6,055 nt of DNA from Campylobacter sp. (lineage in GTDB: Bacteria; Campylobacterota; Campylobacteria; Campylobacterales; Campylobacteraceae), in the NCBI GenBank assembly GCA_021203945.1, contig JAJQAF010000042.1, positions 1 to 6,055 of the forward strand, given 5' to 3'. The first letter of the stretch is position 1. Every line of letters starts with the position of its first letter. The notes beneath the pieces were generated by a model, which was given only the letters and a program-made list of their open reading frames with translations, was not told where the DNA came from and did no database searches. The translations under genes were made by a program, and so were the position numbers. This document shows, piece after piece, positions 1 through 5,624 of the stretch.

Positions 1-7
1 ATTTTTA

Positions 8-13
8 TCCTTA
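8..13 (-). promoter_or_regulatory. Ribosome binding site for a gene just beyond the left edge
   Basis: On the minus strand the virB11 stop codon is read within TAAGGA, followed by the seven bases TAAAAAT up to the window edge. AAGGA with seven-base spacing would put a start codon immediately outside the window. The next gene in this type of operon is commonly virD4, but nothing of its coding sequence is visible here. Confidence 0.6.
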
Positions 14-982
14 TATTTCATAAAATTTTCCATCATCTTTTCTGATATATCGTTTTTCGCCGTTTTGATACTCGGTTACTAGTCTTTTTCCGCCCTGCCT
101 GCGAAAAACTATTATGCAATCAATCGTATTTTTTATGATATCTAAAAGCATGTCTTTGCCAAGCACTTTGGCTTGATCGTTTTGCATAGACATCATTACG
201 AGACGATCAACTGTTGATTTCACACTTCCTGCATGGCAGCTCGTCATACTTCCATTATGACCGCTCGAAATAACGTTTAAAAAGTCATAAGTCTCACCGC
301 CGCGCACTTCGGCTAGTAAAATTCTACTAGGTTTCATCCTTAGACAAGATTTTAGTAGGCTCGTCGCATTTACGGCGTCGCTTGATTTTGCTTCGCTCGG
401 GTAGAAAAGTTGCACGAAATTCTTGTGTTTGTAAAACTTTATCTCCTCGACATCTTCGATTGTAACAATGCGCTCGTCAAGCGGTATAAAGTCAATAAGC
501 GTTTTCATAAACGTAGTTTTTCCGCTACCGGTTTCGCCGCAAATTATTATATTTTTGCCATTTTGAATGGCGCTTTTTAGCATTTGTGCGAATTCGGCGT
601 CTATTGAGCCGTTTTTTATATAGTCCTCTATGTCATATTGGGCTTTGCTGGGCTTTCTAATCGTGATAGATATATACCCTTCTTTAGTTGCGTTCGGTAT
701 GACGATCTGAACTCTCTCTCCGGTTGAGAGTATGCAAGAAAGAATGGGCTTTTGCTCGCTTATAGTGTCATTTTTATATACGGCGCTTGTATTTGCAAAA
801 GCCAAAGCTTCGTCAAAATTCAATATGCTTTCATGACTTTCCCAATTGCCGTTTATATCTTCCGTCCAGATTAAATTTCCGCCATTATAGGCGATTTCAT
901 TTATATTGTCATCGTCTAAAAATTCGCCAAAATATTTTCTCACATAAATATCTAGCATCTCGGATTTTAAAATCTTTGCCAT
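11..982 (-). CDS. virB11: VirB11-family T4SS traffic ATPase
   Basis: This 323-residue protein is a cytoplasmic hexameric secretion ATPase that powers pilus assembly and substrate transfer at the inner-membrane base of the T4SS. Seen in the sequence: a Walker A motif GETGSGKT at residues 149-156, an Asp box (TIEDVEEI, about 174-181), a Walker B region (ILLAEVRGGET, about 221-231) and a His box (GHNGSMTSCHAGS, 241-253), all in the order typical of VirB11/GspE ATPases. Residues 1 to about 120 would be the N-terminal domain. The length is normal for the family and there is no signal peptide or membrane segment. Its ATG shares one base with the virB10 stop (TAATG), so translation is probably coupled; the Shine-Dalgarno is weak (AAGAG). 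It is the last complete gene of the operon in this window. Archaeal or type II secretion ATPases are excluded mainly by the surrounding virB genes. Confidence 0.96.
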   Translation of the reverse strand: MAKILKSEMLDIYVRKYFGEFLDDDNINEIAYNGGNLIWTEDINGNWESHESILNFDEALAFANTSAVYKNDTISEQKPILSCILSTGERVQIVIPNATKEGYISITIRKPSKAQYDIEDYIKNGSIDAEFAQMLKSAIQNGKNIIICGETGSGKTTFMKTLIDFIPLDERIVTIEDVEEIKFYKHKNFVQLFYPSEAKSSDAVNATSLLKSCLRMKPSRILLAEVRGGETYDFLNVISSGHNGSMTSCHAGSVKSTVDRLVMMSMQNDQAKVLGKDMLLDIIKNTIDCIIVFRRQGGKRLVTEYQNGEKRYIRKDDGKFYEI

Positions 983-2079
983 TACTCTTTTTCCGATATT
1001 TTCAGTTTATAAACCCTACTAAAATCAATATCTCGATTAACCAAAATTCCCACAATATCGCCTTGATTTATATATAAAACAGGCTTAATTTTGATAAATT
1101 CTTCAAGGGCGGTATTTGCCATTTGCTGCGTTGCTTCGCGGCTATTTTCAGTATAATCATATGAGTTGTCTCGCTTGCCGTTTGCGACATAGTTCAACGC
1201 GTCATCTACTATCGATAGCAAAATAGCAGAACCAAATCGCGTTAGCCATTGATGATCTACATATCCGGGCATTCCGCTTCCGCCAAGCTCATCGCTTGCG
1301 CCGCTTGAGACGGGTATATTTATATTATTCGGAGTGCGTATTTCGTGCCAAGCGACAAAAATTCTATTCATTCCGTCGTTCATTTGCCCGCTTTTAAAGC
1401 TTCCATAGACTTTACTGCCTTTTTCTATAAGCAGTGTTACGCCGTCACTGCTATAAACATCTTCGCTGATTGTGCAAACTACACTTCCGCTTATCATAGA
1501 AACAAGTCTTGTATTAAGCGAGCAACCTATATAAGTGCCCTTTGGAAGCAATAAACTTGGATTGTATTTTGATTTGCTGGCGGCTTTTGCGATAAAAGCG
1601 CCGTCGTCAAATTCCGCATCTTCTTTGGTTTGGTTTATTGGTGTGCGATTTTCGGCTCTATCTTGCTTTTGCACGTTATTATTTTTTGCACCGTTTGAGT
1701 CAACCAAAAGCGATCCGCTGCTTTTATATACCTTCGGCTTAAAAATAGGTTTTTTGGGCACTTCATTAATCTTTTGCTCAACCGGAATTTGAGGCGTTAA
1801 ATCGACTTCGTTTTGAAGTTGTCTAGGCTTATCTCTGCTAGCCTCTCCGAAATTTTTATTACTCACTTTTGTATCGGTTTGAATTTCTTTTACGGTTTGT
1901 TCGGGCTGTGATTTGGTTCTTTTATTTCCCAAAAAGCTAATCAAAGAAAAAACTAAAACGATTGCCGCTAAAGATAAAACCAAAAGTGCTTTTAGCTTAT
2001 TATTTGGAGTTTGTTCGATTTCCGGTGATTCTTGTTTTATGTATTCGTCATTTTTCAAATCTTGATTATTTTCGCTCAT
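982..2079 (-). CDS. virB10: VirB10-family T4SS core-complex protein (TrbI-like)
   Basis: This 365-residue protein should span both membranes and link the inner-membrane ATPases to the outer-membrane pore. Seen: a short charged cytoplasmic N-terminus (1-28), one transmembrane helix (about 29-50), a Pro/Gln/Lys-rich periplasmic linker (about 56-150), then a conserved C-terminal beta-barrel domain from about residue 175 (LLLPKGTYIGCSLNTRLVS) to the end. Within it lie a Gly-rich loop (GGSGMPGYVDHQW, 266-278) and a helical stretch at about 280-325, which by family knowledge forms the outer-membrane antenna ring, followed by the closing segment VNRDIDFSRVY. Cys186 and Cys202 are the only cysteines and could pair. 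The ATG overlaps the virB9 stop by four bases (ATGA) and has a good Shine-Dalgarno, AAGGGA, nine bases upstream. The length is ordinary for the family, with a fairly short linker. Confidence 0.96.
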   Translation of the reverse strand: MSENNQDLKNDEYIKQESPEIEQTPNNKLKALLVLSLAAIVLVFSLISFLGNKRTKSQPEQTVKEIQTDTKVSNKNFGEASRDKPRQLQNEVDLTPQIPVEQKINEVPKKPIFKPKVYKSSGSLLVDSNGAKNNNVQKQDRAENRTPINQTKEDAEFDDGAFIAKAASKSKYNPSLLLPKGTYIGCSLNTRLVSMISGSVVCTISEDVYSSDGVTLLIEKGSKVYGSFKSGQMNDGMNRIFVAWHEIRTPNNINIPVSSGASDELGGSGMPGYVDHQWLTRFGSAILLSIVDDALNYVANGKRDNSYDYTENSREATQQMANTALEEFIKIKPVLYINQGDIVGILVNRDIDFSRVYKLKISEKE

Positions 2080-2996
2080 TCTATAATTTCCCTTTTTATA
2101 TTTTGACGATTTGTCGTATATGTTTTATCAAGCGGATTTTTAGCATACCCTTGATTTAAAATTCCAACTAATTTATCTCCGCTTCTTAACAAAATTTTAC
2201 CGGCGGTTTTGTGGATTACGACGACATCAAATTTTCCGTCTTTTTTAAGATGAGTGTTAAGGATACTCTCCTTGTTTGTCTCATCGTATAAAAATACGCT
2301 AGGAATCGTTTTGGTCGATTTAAATCCCAAATACGTAAAAACGCCGTCATCATATGCAAAATCGGGCGCGATCGTCTCGCTGTCTTTATTTACGTGCATT
2401 ACAAAATCCCAGTTTCGTGGAATATTGTTTCTGTCCAGTTCCGTTTTAAACTCCGCTTCTTCTTTGGCGATTTTTTCAGCCAAAGCTTTTTCATCCCTAG
2501 CTTTTTTAGCTTGTTGTTTCGGCGTAGTATAGTTAAATGTAAGTTTATAATTTACATCTTTTTCATCCGTGAGTATCAAATCAAATGTATAAATTTTGTT
2601 TTTGTTTGTCGTAACTATTAGGTTTGTTCGCCAGTTTTCATTATCGGGCTGGATAACGCTTTGTCCTCCTAAATCGATCTTTTTACCGTCTTCATCTATC
2701 AAACTTTGTTCGTTTGTCTTAACTACATAAGCTTTCGGCTTTACAAATAAGAAGTTTTCTTTGTCGATTACCTCCCAACCGTCGTTAAATCCGGTTGCTA
2801 TATTTATCACTCGTTCATCTATATCAAATTCTATAACGCTTACAAAGCCGTCTTTGCATTTGACAAGCACAACATCGTCCGCATTATATAACGCATGTGT
2901 GATTCGCTTATCGAATTTAGATAGTTTTGGAGTGTCTAAAGCCCATAAATTTGAGCACAAGAACAGTGCTAATAAAAAAATAATAAGTTTTTTCAA
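2076..2996 (-). CDS. virB9: VirB9-family T4SS outer-membrane core protein, TTG start
   Basis: This 306-residue periplasmic/outer-membrane protein should form the outer ring of the T4SS with VirB7 and VirB10. Seen: a signal peptide (MKKLIIFLLALFLCSNLWA, likely cut after residue 19), an N-terminal beta domain (about 30-157, with DDVVLVKCKDG and INIATGFNDGWEV typical of VirB9/CagX), a charged helical linker (about 158-188), and a C-terminal domain (about 193-283, with NWDFVMHV, APDFAYDDGVFTYLGF and GKILLRSGDKLVGILNQGY) that by family knowledge binds VirB7. The start codon is TTG. I accept it because it gives an intact signal peptide and sits seven bases after AAGGA; no in-frame ATG gives a signal peptide. 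The only cysteine expected in the mature protein is Cys47. It follows virB8 after 19 bases and overlaps virB10 by four. Confidence 0.95.
   Translation of the reverse strand: MKKLIIFLLALFLCSNLWALDTPKLSKFDKRITHALYNADDVVLVKCKDGFVSVIEFDIDERVINIATGFNDGWEVIDKENFLFVKPKAYVVKTNEQSLIDEDGKKIDLGGQSVIQPDNENWRTNLIVTTNKNKIYTFDLILTDEKDVNYKLTFNYTTPKQQAKKARDEKALAEKIAKEEAEFKTELDRNNIPRNWDFVMHVNKDSETIAPDFAYDDGVFTYLGFKSTKTIPSVFLYDETNKESILNTHLKKDGKFDVVVIHKTAGKILLRSGDKLVGILNQGYAKNPLDKTYTTNRQNIKREIIE
2089..2094 (-). promoter_or_regulatory. Ribosome binding site of virB10
   Basis: AAGGGA on the minus strand lies nine bases upstream of the virB10 ATG and inside the last codons of virB9. Together with the ATGA overlap it supports this start and coupled translation. 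Confidence 0.7.
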
Positions 2997-3003
2997 AATA
3001 AAT

Positions 3004-3008
3004 TCCTT
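3004..3008 (-). promoter_or_regulatory. Ribosome binding site supporting the TTG start of virB9
   Basis: AAGGA on the minus strand lies in the 19-base gap between virB8 and virB9, seven bases before the TTG. It decides the start: the TTG opens a complete signal peptide, and no ATG is available at this spacing. Confidence 0.75.
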
Positions 3009-3015
3009 GTTTAAA

Positions 3016-3717
3016 TTACCTTAAAATTTCATCGTCGATTCTATATGTCGCCACTTTAAACCCAAGCGGATTTTTTAGGCGCTCGCTCTCTTTTTTATGA
3101 GTATTTGGCTCATAATCATACGAAATAGTCGCTATTTTTGCCTTTTTCTCGGCGACGGTGCCGCTTGGTTTGGTTCTGGTGTTTTGATTAAAGCGAACTC
3201 TTGCATGATTTGATCCCGCACTATTTTCTAGCGTGATACTTACGATTTGTATATCTATCTCATAGTTGTCTTTTAGCACCAAATGCCTCGCGTTTTCGCC
3301 TTCGTATTCGGCTACATATCTCTTGGCTACATCCGGCACACTCATCATCTGCACCAGCTCATAATCTTTTTGCAATATATCAAAAAAATAGCCCTCCCTA
3401 GCTTTAAGATATTGGGCGACAAAGTATTTATCCAAAGCTTCGCTTCTTGGTATCGCCTTTTCATCCAGCACCGATAGCACATCTACTATGCCGGTCGTGT
3501 CATTGACCCTGATGACGTAAGGCTGCGTATCTGTAAGCGGGCGAAATATATGAAACAAAAGCACGATAACCGTTACGATTATAGATATAAAGGTTATCGT
3601 CCAAGCTCGTTTGTTGCTCTTTTCTATAAGATATCTAGTGCTAGCCTCATATGTGATAGCGACCGTATCGGGGTTGTTTGATACCAGCTCGTCGATTTTA
3701 TTGTTTTTAGTTTTCAC
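3016..3717 (-). CDS. virB8: VirB8-family T4SS inner-membrane assembly protein, GTG start
   Basis: This 233-residue bitopic inner-membrane protein nucleates T4SS assembly and contacts VirB9, VirB10 and VirB5 in characterised systems. Seen: a cytoplasmic N-terminus (1-37, including TRYLIEKSNKRAW), one transmembrane helix (about 38-58), and a periplasmic NTF2-like domain (about 65-230) ending in the conserved NPxG motif as NPLGF (216-220). Before that lies the strand KIATISYDYEP (194-204) usual for the family. The length matches VirB8/TraE/TrwG proteins. The start is GTG; AAGG lies seven bases upstream, inside the end of virB7, and the two genes overlap by 11 bases in different frames. There is no cysteine in the protein. 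I see nothing that suggests truncation. Confidence 0.95.
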   Translation of the reverse strand: MKTKNNKIDELVSNNPDTVAITYEASTRYLIEKSNKRAWTITFISIIVTVIVLLFHIFRPLTDTQPYVIRVNDTTGIVDVLSVLDEKAIPRSEALDKYFVAQYLKAREGYFFDILQKDYELVQMMSVPDVAKRYVAEYEGENARHLVLKDNYEIDIQIVSITLENSAGSNHARVRFNQNTRTKPSGTVAEKKAKIATISYDYEPNTHKKESERLKNPLGFKVATYRIDDEILR

Positions 3718-3886
3718 CTGTCTGCCTTGACTTAACTATTTTTATATCTTGATTTTGGTTTGAATTTATAGCTTCGAAATTCGTCCCGTCCAGATCATTC
3801 CAACCTTTAAGTTTGGTTTGTTCGGCTGTTTTTACACAACCGCCGAAAAGCAAACCTATAATCAACAATATGAGAATTTTATCCAT
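3707..3886 (-). CDS. virB7: VirB7-like small outer-membrane lipoprotein
   Basis: This 59-residue gene is read directly from the minus strand between virB6 and virB8. It starts at ATG (3886-3884) and ends at TAA (3709-3707). The product begins MDKILILLIIGLLFGGC, a short lipoprotein signal peptide with the acceptor Cys at residue 17; the lipobox is F-G-G-C, slightly off the usual L-A-G-C. The mature part is about 43 polar residues (VKTAEQTKLKGWNDLDG then an Asn/Gln-rich tail). Size, lipobox and position are those of VirB7/TraN/TrwH, the lipoprotein that anchors VirB9 to the outer membrane. AAAGGA stands eight bases before the ATG, within the end of virB6. The tail overlaps virB8 by 11 bases. 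The identity rests on context and lipobox rather than on strong sequence motifs, because VirB7 proteins are very divergent. Confidence 0.88.
   Translation of the reverse strand: MDKILILLIIGLLFGGCVKTAEQTKLKGWNDLDGTNFEAINSNQNQDIKIVKSRQTGEN
3725..3728 (-). promoter_or_regulatory. Ribosome binding site supporting the GTG start of virB8
   Basis: AAGG on the minus strand lies seven bases before the GTG, inside the virB7 coding sequence. It is a short but well-placed Shine-Dalgarno. Confidence 0.6.
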
Positions 3887-3889
3887 ATA

Positions 3890-4855
3890 TTATGTCCTTT
3901 GCCTTTGTAAAATTTGTAATGTTTTTAAAATCTTTCTGTCATATACGGTATTTGTAGCGGCACCACTAAATCCCATAGACGCACCGAATGAAGTGCGCGA
4001 TATGCCGTCTATCGATGCACTTGAGAGACTTTTGGCTAAATCTACAGCCATATTAGTGATGATACTTACCAAGATACCGTAAAAGACCGATAAAAATGGT
4101 ATGTGATACATGTAAAGCAAAAATTGCTTTTCCTTACCTAAAACTTCAAAAACAAAGCTTATTATAAGGGATGAGAAAATATAGACAAATACTCTCATCA
4201 AAATATTTGCTATCAAGATCTCAAGACATTTAGCAAACGCACTCTTTGTAACGCCGAATATAAGGAAGTAAAAGGCAACTGGCGCAAATATCATAAGCAG
4301 CATAAAGGCTAAAACATTTACGATAAGCACTCTTAAAAGCGGCACGGCAGCAAGCACAAATCCTATAAAGGACAATATACCCAAAACTATAGGCATTGCG
4401 GTGTAAGTCTTTTTTATGAACCAGTCTTGTTTAATGATTGTATCCATAAAATCACCACAATATGCACCCCATAGTGCGATATTTTCCCACAGGCTACCGC
4501 CCTTATCACCAAAGGCGGATATCGCATAGCTCTTTATCGCTTCAAGACTTCCGGCAACTAGCGATATCCACTCGGTCGCAAATAATGCGAAGGCTATAAA
4601 TATAAACTTAAGTAGTGCGTCATAGTAAAAACTTTGTATATTTTTATTTGACCCACCCCAGAGAATTTTATAGCCCTCTATCATTATCCACAGCGTAAGA
4701 TATGCCGCTATGACTTTACCAGTGCCACTAATCAAATTTTGAAAAGTATCTAAATTTTGATTTTCTGTAAAGAAATTTTGGATATATACATTTGTTTTTA
4801 TTACAACAGTATATACGGTTTTACCTAGCGACGATCCGATATCTGAGTATTCCAT
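3890..4855 (-). CDS. virB6: VirB6-family (TrbL/VirB6) polytopic inner-membrane channel protein
   Basis: This 321-residue hydrophobic protein should form part of the inner-membrane translocation channel. Seen: an amphipathic N-terminus (1-40); likely membrane segments at about 43-65, 80-103, 153-173, 175-200, 210-236 and 252-275; and a Trp-containing loop (SLWENIALWGAYCGDF, 121-136) between the second and third, in the place of the periplasmic loop that contacts substrate in characterised VirB6 proteins. The segment LIVNVLAFMLLMIFAPVAFYF (177-197), with its central APVAF, is a family hallmark. The C-terminal tail (about 276-321) is short and Ser/Gly/Ala-rich, unlike the very long tails of rickettsial VirB6 proteins. 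It starts 12 bases after virB5 with only a weak AAGAG Shine-Dalgarno, and ends three bases before virB7. Its place between virB5 and virB7 is canonical. Confidence 0.95.
   Translation of the reverse strand: MEYSDIGSSLGKTVYTVVIKTNVYIQNFFTENQNLDTFQNLISGTGKVIAAYLTLWIMIEGYKILWGGSNKNIQSFYYDALLKFIFIAFALFATEWISLVAGSLEAIKSYAISAFGDKGGSLWENIALWGAYCGDFMDTIIKQDWFIKKTYTAMPIVLGILSFIGFVLAAVPLLRVLIVNVLAFMLLMIFAPVAFYFLIFGVTKSAFAKCLEILIANILMRVFVYIFSSLIISFVFEVLGKEKQFLLYMYHIPFLSVFYGILVSIITNMAVDLAKSLSSASIDGISRTSFGASMGFSGAATNTVYDRKILKTLQILQRQRT
3895..3900 (-). promoter_or_regulatory. Ribosome binding site of virB7
   Basis: AAAGGA on the minus strand lies eight bases before the virB7 ATG, inside the last codons of virB6. 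It supports the reality of the short virB7 gene. Confidence 0.7.
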
Positions 4856-4867
4856 CTATCTACTCTT

Positions 4868-5608
4868 TTACTTGTTTTCTTTTGATTTTTCTATCGATTC
4901 TTTAACGGTTGTTAACACTAAACCTTCTGGTAGTTCTGATTTGGTTGTGCTTTTAAACACTTCAGCTATCTTTTCAAGTTCTTCGGCTTCAGCATTGGCT
5001 TCTAGTCTTTTAATCTCTAAATCGCACTGATTTTTTGTGGCTATTGCGTTTGCGCTAATAAGGCTTACCATGTTATTGACATCTTGAGATGATTTTGTAG
5101 TCATAGATGTTAGAACTTCATTTTGAATATCATTTAGCTTATTAATATGAGTAAGCATAGCTTGAGTGCAAGTAGTTAATATCCTAGATTCCATTAGTGG
5201 TTTAACAGTTATATTTTTACATAGTTGTTTTTTGTTAAGAACTTCACCTACATCACCACATATATCCTCTCCACCAGCTTCTAAAAATAGAGCATAGAGC
5301 AGATCTGCAGCTTCATTGTTATCAATCATTGCATGCATTTCTTTTGCTTGTGTTTCTAATTTTTTATAAATATCCCTAGCTTCTTTTAAAAAATTCACAG
5401 TATCTTTGATGCCATAGTTTGTATATAATTGGTTTACCTGATTGGCATTGTCAGTCGCCCACTGTTGAAACTCTAGATAATATTTCCCAAGGTTTTGAGC
5501 TAAAGCCGCAAGATCCGCAGTGAGGATTCCACTAGCTTTTGATGAACTGTAAAAGACTACTAAAGATACGGCTATTGCTAGCATCTTTTTATTAAAAAAG
5601 TAAAACAT
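4868..5608 (-). CDS. virB5: VirB5-family minor pilus / adhesin subunit
   Basis: This 246-residue secreted protein should localise to the T4SS pilus tip and help in target-cell contact. Seen: a signal peptide (about 1-25, MFYFFNKKMLAIAVSLVVF and so on), then ILTADLAALAQNLGKYYLEF (28-47), which resembles the start of mature VirB5/TrwJ/TraC proteins (DxAALAQ followed by a Gln-rich helix). The rest is predicted mainly helical, with heptad-like stretches at about 50-95, 150-170 and 195-220 and a Lys/Glu-rich tail. Four cysteines (117, 130, 147, 195) could form two disulfides. I chose the ATG at 5608, not the upstream ATG that would add 26 residues, because AAGGAG lies nine bases upstream and this start gives a clean signal peptide. 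It follows the TrbM-like gene by 13 bases and precedes virB6 by 12. Family assignment rests on the N-terminal motif plus position. Confidence 0.87.
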   Translation of the reverse strand: MFYFFNKKMLAIAVSLVVFYSSSKASGILTADLAALAQNLGKYYLEFQQWATDNANQVNQLYTNYGIKDTVNFLKEARDIYKKLETQAKEMHAMIDNNEAADLLYALFLEAGGEDICGDVGEVLNKKQLCKNITVKPLMESRILTTCTQAMLTHINKLNDIQNEVLTSMTTKSSQDVNNMVSLISANAIATKNQCDLEIKRLEANAEAEELEKIAEVFKSTTKSELPEGLVLTTVKESIEKSKENK

Positions 5609-5617
5609 GAACAATAT

Positions 5618-5624
5618 CTCCTTA
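5618..5624 (-). promoter_or_regulatory. Strong ribosome binding site of virB5, overlapping the upstream stop codon
   Basis: TAAGGAG on the minus strand holds the TAA stop of the TrbM-like gene and a near-perfect Shine-Dalgarno, nine bases before the virB5 ATG at 5608. It is the strongest such site in the window and rules in the shorter virB5 start. Confidence 0.85.

Noticed and set aside
787..1077. Plus-strand open frame opposite virB11/virB10
   Set aside because: It lies antisense to two well-supported genes and shows no family motif; the other plus-strand frames (for example 1345-1554, 1535-1792, 2254-2532, 3283-3477, 3813-4082) are shadows for the same reason.
2394..2621. Plus-strand frame coding a Phe-rich hydrophobic peptide
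   Set aside because: The Phe runs are the complement of Lys/Glu-rich codons in the virB9 linker, so it is an antisense artefact.
2954..2959. VirB9 as a lipoprotein with acceptor Cys14
   Set aside because: The residue before the cysteine is Leu (LFLC), which does not fit a lipobox, while an ordinary signal-peptidase site follows LWA.
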